From contig JAEULH010000084.1 in assembly GCA_016793925.1 (NCBI GenBank), positions 1 to 64,000 of the forward strand: a stretch of 64,000 bases of DNA, given 5' to 3'. The translations under genes were made by a program, and so were the position numbers. The notes under the pieces were generated by a model. That model did no database searches, was not told where the DNA came from, and saw nothing but the letters and a program-made list of their open reading frames with translations. This DNA is from Rhodospirillales bacterium. GTDB taxonomy: Bacteria > Pseudomonadota > Alphaproteobacteria > Rhodospirillales > Defluviicoccaceae. The first letter of the stretch is position 1, and every line of letters begins with the position of its first letter. Of this stretch, positions 15,284 to 23,847 are shown in pieces.

Positions 15284-17668
15284 GTGCAGCTTGCTCCGGT
15301 CGCACAGCAGATCTGGGACATGAAGTACCGGCTGAAGGCCGGTGACGGGCAGCCTGTCGATCGGACCCTTGCCGATACCTGGCGGCGCGTCGCCCGCGCC
15401 CTCGCCGCCGCCGAGGCCGAACCCTCGGCGTGGGAGGATCGGTTTTTCGCCGCGATGGAGGACTTCAAGTTCCTGCCGGCGGGGCGGATCCTTTCCGGCG
15501 CCGGTGCGCAGCGCCGGGTCACCCTGTTCAATTGCTTCGTCATGGGCGACATCCCGGACGACATGGCCGGCATCTTCGAGCACCTCAAGGAAGCGGCCCT
15601 GACCATGCAGCAGGGCGGCGGGATCGGCTACGACTTCTCAAGCCTCCGTCCCAAGGGCGCGCCGGTGCGCGGCGTCGGCGCCGACGCCTCCGGGCCGCTG
15701 TCGTTCATGGACGTCTGGGACGCGATGTGCCGCACCATCATGAGCGCCGGTTCCAGGCGCGGCGCAATGATGGCAGTGATGCGCTGCGATCATCCCGATA
15801 TCGAGGCGTTCATCGACGCCAAGCGCGAGCCCGGGCGGCTCAGAATGTTCAACCTGTCCGTGCTTGTCAGCGACGCCTTCATGCGCGCGGTGAGGGAAGA
15901 CGCGGCCTGGGAGCTGACCTTCGCCGGCGTCGCCTGTCGCAGCGTCCGGGCGCGGGCGCTCTGGGACGCGATCATGCGCGCGACCTATGCCTGCGCCGAG
16001 CCGGGCGTCATCTTCATCGACCGCATCAACCGGCTCAACAACCTGTCGTATTGCGAAACGATCCACGCGACCAACCCCTGCGGCGAGCAGCCGTTGCCGG
16101 CCTACGGCACCTGCCTGCTCGGCTCGATCAACCTCGCCCGACTGGTCGGGGCCCCGTTTACGGCGGAAGCGGGCATCGACACTGACCGCCTGGCCGAACT
16201 GGTCGCAGTGGCGGTGCGGATGATGGACAACGTCATCGAGGTGTCCGGCTATCCCCTGCCGCAGCACGAGGCCGAGGCGCGTGCCAAGCGGCGGATCGGC
16301 CTCGGCATCACCGGCCTCGCCGACGCGCTGATCATGTGCAACGCCCGCTACGGCGGCCGACGGGCTGTCTCGCTGACTGAGGCCTGGATGCGCACGATCC
16401 GCCGGGCGGCCTACCTGGCGTCGGTTCGGCTCGCCGAAGAGAAGGGCGCTTTCCCGCTGTTCGACCGGGACGCGTACCTGGCGGGAGAGGGCGCGGCAAG
16501 GCTCGACGAGGACATCCGCGCCGCCATCGCCGCAAACGGGATCCGCAACGCCCTCCTGACCTCGGTGGCGCCGACGGGGACGATCTCGCTTCTCGCCGAC
16601 AACGTTTCGTCCGGGCTCGAGCCGGTGTTCAGCTTTCAATACGTTCGTCATGTCCTCATGCCCGACGGCGCGCGTCGTGAGGAGGAGGTGACAGATTACG
16701 CCTATCGCCAGTTCCGCCGCATCGCCGGGGAGGCGGCGCCTCTGCCTCCGGCTTTTGTCGACGCCGCCGCGCTGACGCCCACTGACCACCTGGTGATGCA
16801 GGCGGCGGTTCAGGGCTTCATCGACAGCTCCATCTCCAAGACGATCAATTGCCCGGAGGGGATCGACTTCGAGGCGTTCAAGGAGATCTACCTTCGGGCC
16901 TACGACTTCGGGTGCAAGGGCTGCACGACCTTTCGGCCGAACGAAATCACGGGCGCCGTACTCGAACGTGCCGACACGAAACCGGCGACCCCCGAAGCGG
17001 CGGCCGACGCGACGGCGCAAGCGGCCGACGCTCAAAGTGCAGAGGCCCGCAGCCGCGACCTCGACGCCGGCGCCGTCGTCCAGATGTTCCGCCCGCTCGA
17101 CCGGCCGGCGGCGCTTCCGGGCAAGACCTACAAGGTCAAGTGGCCGGAGAGCGACCATGCCATCTACATCACGGTCAACGACATCATCCAGGACGGCCGC
17201 CGTCGCCCGTTCGAGGTGTTCATCAATTCCAAGAACATGGAGCATTACGCCTGGACGGTCGCCCTGACCCGGATGATCTCGGCGGTGTTCCGCCGCGGCG
17301 GCGACGTTGCCTTTGTCGTCGAGGAACTGAAGGCCGTGTTCGATCCGCGCGGCGGGCAGTGGATGGGCGGTCGCTACGTTCCCAGTCTGCTCGCGGCCAT
17401 CGGCGAGGTGATCGAGCGGCACATGATCGACATCGGCTTCCTGCCGCTCGCGGGCGCAACGGCGAGCGGCGAATCCGATACGGTGTCGCTGTCGCACCAG
17501 GACGCGCGCACCGGCGGCGCGGGCGATGGATCGACCGGCGCGCCCGCCCGCTTGACGGCGGCTCATGCGAGCGCCTTTCGCCAGTGCCCGAAGTGCGCGG
17601 CGCCGACCCTGATCCGGCAGGAAGGATGCGACACCTGCTCAAGCTGCGGTTATTCCAAGTGCGGCTGA
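15284..17668 (+). CDS. nrdJ: Adenosylcobalamin-dependent ribonucleoside-diphosphate reductase (class II)
   Basis: 794 residues. It makes deoxyribonucleotides with adenosylcobalamin as radical source and so works with or without oxygen. Visible are the first active-site cysteine in LFNCFVMG (Cys84), AGSRRGAMM, the NPCGEQPLPAYGTCLLGSIN block (from residue 264) with the radical Cys, ISKTINCPEG, and a C-terminal Cys-rich tail (CPKC ... CDTCSSCGYSKCG) that supplies the reducing thiols or a zinc site. The start is a GTG with AAAGGG upstream. No other reductase is in the window, so the cell probably imports or makes B12. Confidence 0.94.
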   Translation: MQLAPVAQQIWDMKYRLKAGDGQPVDRTLADTWRRVARALAAAEAEPSAWEDRFFAAMEDFKFLPAGRILSGAGAQRRVTLFNCFVMGDIPDDMAGIFEHLKEAALTMQQGGGIGYDFSSLRPKGAPVRGVGADASGPLSFMDVWDAMCRTIMSAGSRRGAMMAVMRCDHPDIEAFIDAKREPGRLRMFNLSVLVSDAFMRAVREDAAWELTFAGVACRSVRARALWDAIMRATYACAEPGVIFIDRINRLNNLSYCETIHATNPCGEQPLPAYGTCLLGSINLARLVGAPFTAEAGIDTDRLAELVAVAVRMMDNVIEVSGYPLPQHEAEARAKRRIGLGITGLADALIMCNARYGGRRAVSLTEAWMRTIRRAAYLASVRLAEEKGAFPLFDRDAYLAGEGAARLDEDIRAAIAANGIRNALLTSVAPTGTISLLADNVSSGLEPVFSFQYVRHVLMPDGARREEEVTDYAYRQFRRIAGEAAPLPPAFVDAAALTPTDHLVMQAAVQGFIDSSISKTINCPEGIDFEAFKEIYLRAYDFGCKGCTTFRPNEITGAVLERADTKPATPEAAADATAQAADAQSAEARSRDLDAGAVVQMFRPLDRPAALPGKTYKVKWPESDHAIYITVNDIIQDGRRRPFEVFINSKNMEHYAWTVALTRMISAVFRRGGDVAFVVEELKAVFDPRGGQWMGGRYVPSLLAAIGEVIERHMIDIGFLPLAGATASGESDTVSLSHQDARTGGAGDGSTGAPARLTAAHASAFRQCPKCAAPTLIRQEGCDTCSSCGYSKCG

Positions 17669-17786
17669 GAAAAGGGGCGGCCTTGCCGCCTGGCGCAGCG
17701 GGTGCCGCGCGCTAACTGACAGTGGATGAACGACCGCCGCTGTCTGGCGAGCGGTTTTCGCGGATCGGTCTTCGGAGCCGCACGCG

Positions 17787-18185
17787 ATGCAGTACGTCGT
17801 CGCCTACGTGTCCACTGCGGCCGTTTTCCTCGGCCTCGACAGCCTCTGGCTTGGCTGGGTGGCGCGAAACGCCTACCGCCGCTGGATCGGCCACCTGCTG
17901 GCGGATGACATCGGCATGGCCGCCGCCGGCGCGTTCTACCTGGTCTACGTGATCGGCCTGATCGTTTTCGCCGTCGCTCCGGCGTTGCGCGAAGGTGCCT
18001 GGTCGACGGCTGCGATGTATGGCGCGCTGTTTGGCCTGTTCGCCTACGGCACCTACGAGATAAGCAACTTCGCGACCTTGCGCGACTGGCCGATTTCGAT
18101 GGTCATCGTCGACATGCTCTGGGGCTCGGCGTTGAGCGCAGCGTCCGCCGTCGCCGGCTTCGCCGTGACGCGCTATTTCGTCTAG
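17787..18185 (+). CDS. DUF2177 family membrane protein
   Basis: 132 residues with four predicted membrane helices and almost no soluble part. The family is recognised by the first helix followed by FLGLDSLWLGWVARNAYR, the LADDI segment, and the FGLFAYGTYEISNFATLRDWP signature between helices three and four. Function is unknown; neighbours in other genomes are often lipid or flavin related. It ends four bases inside the convergent GFA gene. Confidence 0.88.
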   Translation: MQYVVAYVSTAAVFLGLDSLWLGWVARNAYRRWIGHLLADDIGMAAAGAFYLVYVIGLIVFAVAPALREGAWSTAAMYGALFGLFAYGTYEISNFATLRDWPISMVIVDMLWGSALSAASAVAGFAVTRYFV

Positions 18186-18697
18186 ACGCCGCGCTGTCGA
18201 TCCGGCCCCGGGACCCAGCCCTCGGGCGTATCGTGATCGGGATGCTGATGGCTCGCCATCCGCGCCTGACGATCCGGCTCCATGTCGTCATCGGTGGTTC
18301 CGCCTGGCAACTCCGCAAGCCTGTCGAGCCAAGCGAGCCGGCTCTCGGTGCCGAGGTGTTTGCCGGGCGGCGTCTCGGCCGGGCGATCGAGGCTGCCGAT
18401 GGTGACGTCGATCCACTCGGAATCCGAATAGGCGAAGCTCAATGGCGTGCCGCACGCAGAACAGAAGCCGCGCACGGCGACCGACGAGCTGTGGAACGTA
18501 TCGGGCGTTCCCCGGGTCCAGGCGAAGTCGCGGACCCTGATCGGGGCCAGCGCCGCGAACGGTCCGCCGACGGCCTTCTGGCACATGCGACAGTGGCAAA
18601 GGTGTACGCCCTCCGGCCGCGCGTAGAGGGCGTAGCGGACGGCGCCGCACTGGCAGCCGCCGGTGAGGATTGCCGCGCACCTTGTCGCTTCGCTCAT
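18182..18697 (-). CDS. GFA (glutathione-dependent formaldehyde-activating/CENP-V) family protein
   Basis: 171 residues. The zinc-binding fold is clear: GGCQCGAVRY near residue 13, CHCRMCQKAVGGPF (residues about 34-47) and FCSACGTPLSF (about residues 78-88). The founding enzyme joins formaldehyde and glutathione, but most family members are of unknown activity. The tail after residue 125 is polar and probably disordered (DDDMEPDRQARMASHQHPDH). It overlaps the convergent DUF2177 gene by four bases. Confidence 0.88.
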   Translation of the reverse strand: MSEATRCAAILTGGCQCGAVRYALYARPEGVHLCHCRMCQKAVGGPFAALAPIRVRDFAWTRGTPDTFHSSSVAVRGFCSACGTPLSFAYSDSEWIDVTIGSLDRPAETPPGKHLGTESRLAWLDRLAELPGGTTDDDMEPDRQARMASHQHPDHDTPEGWVPGPDRQRGV

Positions 18698-18825
18698 CGT
18701 GCTCCCCCGGTTGGCCTGCCTTACTTCCGCCGCGGCTATTGCATAGGTGAGACCGGCTTGTCTACGCGGAGGCTGCGCACTCGCGGGGCCAAGCCGTATC
18801 GATCGCTGAATGGAGCCTGCCCATC

Positions 18826-19389
18826 ATGACCCCAGCCGCCGCTTTCCACCGCCCGGCGTGCCTGCGCGCGCCCTGCGGGCGAGCCGCCCACTTCAACCGC
18901 CGGCGGGTATTGAAGCTTGCCGCCGCCGGCGCAACGCTGCTCTCCGCGCCCGTGTTTCCGAGGCCTGCCGCAGCCGGTCATGCCGACGCCCTGCTCCTGA
19001 GCTGCATGGACTACCGCTTGCTCGACGATATCGTTCGCTATATGGACGGCCGCGAGCTTACCGACAACTACGATCAGGTCATCCTCGCCGGCGCATCCCT
19101 CGGGGCGACGACCAACGTCTACCCGTCGTGGGGCGAGACATTCTGGTCGCACCTGCAGCTCGCGCTCGATCTTCATCACGTCAACAAGCTGATCGTCCTC
19201 GATCACCGCGACTGCGGCGCCTACAAGGCCATCTTCGGTCAGGACTACGCAGCCGACCCGCAGCGCGAGACGGAAATACACGCCCTTCAGATGAAGGAGC
19301 TGAATGCCCTGGTTGCGGAAAAGCACCCGACGTTGCCGACCGAGTTGCTGCTCATGTCCCTCGACGGCTCGGTGGAAACAATCAGCTAG
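18826..19389 (+). CDS. Exported beta-carbonic-anhydrase-like protein with Tat signal
   Basis: 187 residues. The N-terminus has a twin-arginine pattern (NRRRVLKLAAAG at residues 24-35) and a hydrophobic stretch ending at PRPAAAG, so export by the Tat system is likely; tatABC is at 60.9-62.6 kb. The core keeps the zinc ligands of beta carbonic anhydrases as CxDxR (Cys60, Asp62, Arg64) and HxxC (His127, Cys130), but the rest of the family sequence is divergent, so hydration of CO2 is only inferred. No accompanying transporter or sulfate gene is adjacent. Confidence 0.78.
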   Translation: MTPAAAFHRPACLRAPCGRAAHFNRRRVLKLAAAGATLLSAPVFPRPAAAGHADALLLSCMDYRLLDDIVRYMDGRELTDNYDQVILAGASLGATTNVYPSWGETFWSHLQLALDLHHVNKLIVLDHRDCGAYKAIFGQDYAADPQRETEIHALQMKELNALVAEKHPTLPTELLLMSLDGSVETIS

Positions 19390-19400
19390 ATCGGCAGGGC

Positions 19401-20054
19401 TCACGGTTCGGCAGAGCGGGCAGCGTCGCCTGCGTGCCCGCCGGAGGCTTCGCCGGCAACCTCGGCGAGAGCGAGAACGCGGTGCAGCGGCCCATCGGCG
19501 ATGCCGATGCGATCGAGATGGGCGATGACGTTGCGCAAGTAGTCGAGCGAAGCGCCATAGCTCCCGCGCCCCTGACGTACGAGACGGGCAGCCTCTTCCG
19601 GCGCCAGCGTTCCGACGTACTGGCGGTGGCGCGGTTCTGCGACGAACGCAAGCGCACGGACGCTTTCGCCGCCGTCGAGGCGAACAGGCACAAGCTTCGG
19701 GCGGTAGGCTGCGGTCGACATTTCCCGCTGCTCGAGGTAGGCGAGCGTGGTCGCGTAGTGTCCCGGCGCGACGCGAAGCGCCCGCCCTGCGCACGACCCG
19801 CCGCGATCCAGCCCGAGGACCAGACCGGGCTTCGTCTCGGTGCCGCGGTTGCGGATCGACAGGATGCAGAGCGCGCGGTGGTAGCCGCGCAGCAGCGCCG
19901 GACGCACCTCGGCGCAGACGAAGTTCGGCTCCCACATCAGCGAGCCGTAGGCGAATACCCACAGCGGCTCGGGGCGCGTTTCGTCGGGCGGCCCGCCCGC
20001 GCCCCAGGTGGCGACGATGAGCGGTGCGCATGCCCGCACGGCCGGTTCGTTCAT
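19401..20054 (-). CDS. chaC: Glutathione-specific gamma-glutamylcyclotransferase (ChaC)
   Basis: 217 residues. ChaC cleaves glutathione to 5-oxoproline and Cys-Gly in the cytoplasm. The substrate loop VFAYGSLMWEPNF is near residue 33, RGYHRALC and the YLEQREM segment with the catalytic Glu follow, and RLVRQGRGSYGASLDYL is near the end. The start chosen is the ATG at 20054; a longer reading enters the upstream permease. The start lies in an ATGA overlap with the stop of the upstream DMT permease, so the two are likely cotranslated. The YbdK-like ligase at 3.6 kb uses related gamma-glutamyl chemistry. Confidence 0.9.
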   Translation of the reverse strand: MNEPAVRACAPLIVATWGAGGPPDETRPEPLWVFAYGSLMWEPNFVCAEVRPALLRGYHRALCILSIRNRGTETKPGLVLGLDRGGSCAGRALRVAPGHYATTLAYLEQREMSTAAYRPKLVPVRLDGGESVRALAFVAEPRHRQYVGTLAPEEAARLVRQGRGSYGASLDYLRNVIAHLDRIGIADGPLHRVLALAEVAGEASGGHAGDAARSAEP

Positions 20055-20962
20055 GCCCGCGTCACCAGAGCGACGCCGACGGCCGCCACGGCCATGCCGG
20101 CGATCGCCGGCGGGCCGAGCGTCTCTCCGAACAGCATCCAAGCCAGGGCCGCAGTGACCGCCGGGGTCAGGTAGAACAGGCTGGCGACGCGGGCAGCCGC
20201 GCCGCGTCGGATCAGCAGGTAAAGCAGGCTGATGGCGCCGATGGAAAGCACGAGAATCAGCCAGCCGAGGGCGAAAACGAACGCGCCGGTCCACTCCACC
20301 CGCATGGTCTCCGTGAACAGGGCGATGGGAACGTAGGCCAGGCCGACCGTTGCGTATTGGATGGCCGAACCGGTGCAGATGTGCATGCCGGCGCCATGGC
20401 GCTTCTGGTAGAGCGTTCCCGCGGTCATCCCGGCGAGGGCCGCAACGGCCCATCCGGCGCCGGCGATATCCGCCGGCCGCAGGCTCAGCTTATTGGCGAC
20501 GACCAGCAAAACGCCGACGAAACCGAGGCCGAAGCCGAGCCACTGTCGTCGGCTCACCCTTTCGCCGAGATAGGCAGGCGCGGCTACCGCCGTGAGGAGA
20601 GGCTGCAGGCCGACGATCAGTGCGGCGATGCCGGCGGGCACGCCGGCGGCGATCGAGGAAAACACGCCGCCCAGGTAGATGCCGTGGATCATTAACCCGG
20701 CGGCGGCGATCCGGCCGATCTGCGCCGGGTCACGCGGCCACGGCGCGCCGACGACGACGGCGGCGACGCCGAGAATCGCAGCGGCGCAGAAGAAGCGGAT
20801 CAGCAGGAAGGTAAACGGTTCGGCATAGGGCAGGCCGAATTTGGCGCCGACGAACCCGGTGCTCCAGAGGACCACAAACGTCGCCGGCATGAGCGCGATC
20901 CATGGCGATGCCTGCCCTGCGATTTCCCCGTTTGACACCGCTGTCGCAGGCTTGTTTGCCAT
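20051..20962 (-). CDS. DMT-superfamily (EamA) membrane transporter
   Basis: 303 residues, about ten membrane helices in two EamA repeats. The first helix has PATFVVLWSTGFVGAKFGLP, a wording common to the RhaT/YdcZ-like and amino-acid-exporter DMT proteins; the second repeat ends with SLFYLTPAVTAALAWMLFGE. The substrate cannot be predicted. It precedes chaC with a four-base overlap; one possibility is export of a glutathione breakdown product, but this is a guess. It is distinct from the DMT gene at 1.6 kb. Confidence 0.85.
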   Translation of the reverse strand: MANKPATAVSNGEIAGQASPWIALMPATFVVLWSTGFVGAKFGLPYAEPFTFLLIRFFCAAAILGVAAVVVGAPWPRDPAQIGRIAAAGLMIHGIYLGGVFSSIAAGVPAGIAALIVGLQPLLTAVAAPAYLGERVSRRQWLGFGLGFVGVLLVVANKLSLRPADIAGAGWAVAALAGMTAGTLYQKRHGAGMHICTGSAIQYATVGLAYVPIALFTETMRVEWTGAFVFALGWLILVLSIGAISLLYLLIRRGAAARVASLFYLTPAVTAALAWMLFGETLGPPAIAGMAVAAVGVALVTRA

Positions 20963-21076
20963 GACCTTGCCACAATCTTTCGGACGGGGAACGCTATCCG
21001 CTCGCTTCCGTGACCGCAACCGCCTATAAATGTGTAAATCATGGCATTCCGGAGCGCCTGAAAGTCCGGTGATTTT

Positions 21077-22249
21077 ATGAATCGAGCCGAGGCATTGCAC
21101 CCTCACCCCGTCACCTCTGCGGCAGCGGGGACCACCAAGCCGCTGTCGCGTCGTCGCGGCTTCGGCCTCAGCGCCGCTGCGGCGATCCTTGTCCTGATCG
21201 CGATTGTCTACGGCTCGCTGTGGATGGTCGCAAGCCTGCACCTGCGCAACGGCGTTCTCGAGTGGGTCGCTGCGCGGCAGGCAGAAGGCTACCGAATCTC
21301 CTTCGCCGGTCTGGACCTGGGCGGCTTCCCGCTGGCAGCGCGGGTGACGATTCTTGACCCCGTCGTCACTGCACCTGACGGCCGCACATTTTTCTGGTCT
21401 TGGGCGGGCGATCGCGCGGCCATCGAGGCCAGTCCCTTCCGTTTCGACGGGATCACGTTGCGCCTCGCCGGGGAAGAGGCGCTGTCCATCAATGTCGGCG
21501 GCAAGCTCAAGACCTATCGCGGCGGCGCCGATGAAATCACGCTGCAGACCTCGGCCGGGCTTGCGCCAAGCTCCGGAGGGCTGACCGTACGTGGTCTGGC
21601 CCTGACCGCGGATGAGCCGGGCGACGCCATTCGGCTGGAGCGATTGAGCGCGTCGAGCGCGCTGAGCCGGCAGACTGCGCCATCCGGCCCGGAGGCCTTG
21701 CTCGCCGTGCGCATCGACGCCCTTGGCCTGCAGTTGCCCCAGCAGCTCGATCTGCCGCTGGGTAACACACTCGACGAGGTCGCCGTCGACGCGACCATCC
21801 GCGGCTTGATGCATCCGTTCGCGAACCTGCGCGACGGTCTCGAGCGATGGCGCGACGGCGGCGGCATGGTCGACTTCGCACGTCTCGGCTTCAACTACGG
21901 GCCCTTGACCCTGAGCAGCGTCGGGACTCTTTCCCTCGACGACGCAGCGCAACCGGTCGGGACGTTCACCGCCCGCATCCTGGGGTTCCAGCAGACGATC
22001 GACGCGCTGGCCGACCGCGGGATTATCGACGGTCGGGTCGCCGGCAAGGCCCGAATGGCGCTGGCGCTCCTTAGCCGGAAGCCTCCCGGCGCAAACGCGC
22101 CGATGCTGCAGGTGCCATTGACGCTGCGCGAACGCACCCTGTCCGTCGGGCCGCTGTCACTGCTGGTCGTTCCGGAGATCGAATGGCCGCGTGGCCCCAA
22201 TTCACAGGGAGGCGCCCTGCCGGCGTTCCGCCCGAAGGTCTCCGGCTGA
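21077..22249 (+). CDS. DUF2125 domain protein
   Basis: 390 residues. A cytoplasmic start of about 28 residues is followed by one membrane span (AAAAILVLIAIVYGSLWMVA) and a large beta-rich periplasmic part with GYRISFAGLDLGGFPLAARV, the mark of DUF2125, a family found in alphaproteobacteria and similar in outline to AsmA-like lipid-transfer proteins. The function is unknown. It is followed by the YqgE/AlgH gene after 22 bases. A TATAAA sequence at 21025-21030 could be its -10 box, but no good -35 is present. Confidence 0.85.
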   Translation: MNRAEALHPHPVTSAAAGTTKPLSRRRGFGLSAAAAILVLIAIVYGSLWMVASLHLRNGVLEWVAARQAEGYRISFAGLDLGGFPLAARVTILDPVVTAPDGRTFFWSWAGDRAAIEASPFRFDGITLRLAGEEALSINVGGKLKTYRGGADEITLQTSAGLAPSSGGLTVRGLALTADEPGDAIRLERLSASSALSRQTAPSGPEALLAVRIDALGLQLPQQLDLPLGNTLDEVAVDATIRGLMHPFANLRDGLERWRDGGGMVDFARLGFNYGPLTLSSVGTLSLDDAAQPVGTFTARILGFQQTIDALADRGIIDGRVAGKARMALALLSRKPPGANAPMLQVPLTLRERTLSVGPLSLLVVPEIEWPRGPNSQGGALPAFRPKVSG

Positions 22250-22271
22250 AGCGCGCCCGGAGGTGGGTCGC

Positions 22272-22922
22272 GTGGCCGGACGGTGGCGGACAACAGCCTT
22301 CGGCGCGTTGGTCGCTTCGGCTGTCATCGCGCTCGCCTGGATCGCCTTTACCCCGCTACATTCGCCCGAAGCAGGCGAGAAACGGGCGCAGCTTCCGGCG
22401 CAGAGGCTGGTCGGCCAGTTTCTTGTCGCTACGCCGCAACTGAGCGATCCCCGCTTCGCCGAGAGCGTGATCTATATCGTCGCAGACGATGACGGAGGCG
22501 CGATGGGCCTCATCGTCAACCGGGTCTACGGCCGCGGCCCGCTGAGCGCTCTGCTCAGCGCTTTCGGCGTCGAGGGCGAAGGCGCAAGCGGTACGGTGGC
22601 CTTGTACTATGGCGGCCCGGTCATGCCGCGGAGCGGCTTCATCCTGCACAGCGGCGACTACAGTGGGCCCGAGACGCAAGAGATCGTCGCCGGCGTCTCC
22701 CTCTCCACCGGGGCCGACGCCCTGCGCGCCATGGGGGCGGGGGAAGGCCCGCGGCAGAGCCGGATCATGCTCGGTTACGCCGGCTGGGGGCCGGGTCAAC
22801 TCGCCGACGAGATCGCCCGCGGCGACTGGCTGACGGCGTCCGCCGGACCGGCTCTCGTTTTCGACGATGATGCCGAGACGCTATGGAAGCGCATCTACCC
22901 GCACGCCGGGAAGGCTCTCTGA
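22272..22922 (+). CDS. YqgE/AlgH (DUF179) family protein with N-terminal membrane anchor
   Basis: 216 residues. The core is typical: VGQFLVATPQLSDPRFAESV, GAMGLIVNR, YYGGPVMPRSGFILHS, and YAGWGPGQLADEI. The start is the GTG at 22272, eight bases after a GGAGG site. Unlike most members, which begin directly at the core and are soluble, this one has about 45 extra residues with a hydrophobic segment (TTAFGALVASAVIALAWIAF), so it should be a signal anchor or exported protein. No in-frame ATG, GTG or TTG lies between that segment and the core. Molecular function of the family is not settled. Confidence 0.88.
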   Translation: MAGRWRTTAFGALVASAVIALAWIAFTPLHSPEAGEKRAQLPAQRLVGQFLVATPQLSDPRFAESVIYIVADDDGGAMGLIVNRVYGRGPLSALLSAFGVEGEGASGTVALYYGGPVMPRSGFILHSGDYSGPETQEIVAGVSLSTGADALRAMGAGEGPRQSRIMLGYAGWGPGQLADEIARGDWLTASAGPALVFDDDAETLWKRIYPHAGKAL

Positions 22923-22950
22923 CACCGTCGCCGGCCCGCGCTTTCGTCTC

Positions 22951-23844
22951 CTATTCCTGCCTGGCGGCAAGCACGCGACGGCGGATCTCGCGTGTCCGGA
23001 TGAAGTGTTCCTGCAACGGCTCGGCCTCGCCCCAGCGGATCGCGCGCTGCAGCGCCGTCAGATCCTCGTTGAATCGGCCCAGCATCTCGAGCACGGCGTC
23101 GCGATTGTTAAGGAAGATGTCGCGCCACATGACCGGATCCGAGGCGGCGATGCGGGTGAAGTCGCGGAAACCGCCGGCGGAGAACTTCGCCACCTCAAGC
23201 CTGAGATGCTCTTCCAGATCGGTCGCGGTACCGACGATGGTGTAGGCGATGAGATGGGGCAGGTGCGAAGTGATCGCCAGCACCCGGTCGTGATGCTGCG
23301 CCGGCATGATCTCGACCGTCATGCCTGCCTGGCGCCAAAGAGCGGCGATCCGCTCGATTGCATTCGGATCGGCGCCGGTCGGCGGCGTAAGGATGCAGAA
23401 TCGCCCCTGGAACAGCTCGGCGAACCCCGCCTCGGGACCGGAGTGCTCGGTGCCGGCAACGGGATGGCCGGGCACGAGATGGACGCCTTCGGGGAGATGC
23501 GGGGCGATGTCGCGGATGACGCATTGCTTCACCGAGCCGACATCGCTGACGATACAGCCCGGGCTCAGGGCCGGGGCCATGGCTTCGGCGATGGCGGCGT
23601 AGGCGCCGAGCGGCGTGCACAGCATGACCAGGTCGGCGCCTTCGACGACCTGGCGCGGATCGGTCGTGGTGCTGTCGGCCAACCCCAGCGCGCAGACGGT
23701 ATCGAGGGTGCCGTGGGAGCGGGCGCAGACCGCGATGTGGCGGGCGAGGCCGTCGCGGCGGATCACCCGCGCCAGCGACGAGCCGATCAGGCCGATGCCG
23801 ATCAGCGCGATCTTGGCGAACGGCGGAGCTTCCGGCTGCCCCAT
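22951..23844 (-). CDS. tyrC: Prephenate/arogenate dehydrogenase family protein
   Basis: 297 residues. It oxidatively decarboxylates prephenate or arogenate on the way to tyrosine, using NAD(P)+. The N-terminal nucleotide-binding motif is ALIGIGLIGSSLA (residues 13-25); SDVGSVKQ, the active-site HLVPGHPVAGTEHSGP, and the ITSHLPHLIAY helix follow. No ACT domain is present, so feedback inhibition by tyrosine through such a domain is not expected. It lies three bases after hisC, in the order chorismate mutase-hisC-tyrC, which in Zymomonas and relatives marks a combined Tyr/Phe route. Confidence 0.93.
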   Translation of the reverse strand: MGQPEAPPFAKIALIGIGLIGSSLARVIRRDGLARHIAVCARSHGTLDTVCALGLADSTTTDPRQVVEGADLVMLCTPLGAYAAIAEAMAPALSPGCIVSDVGSVKQCVIRDIAPHLPEGVHLVPGHPVAGTEHSGPEAGFAELFQGRFCILTPPTGADPNAIERIAALWRQAGMTVEIMPAQHHDRVLAITSHLPHLIAYTIVGTATDLEEHLRLEVAKFSAGGFRDFTRIAASDPVMWRDIFLNNRDAVLEMLGRFNEDLTALQRAIRWGEAEPLQEHFIRTREIRRRVLAARQE

Positions 23845-23847
23845 CGC

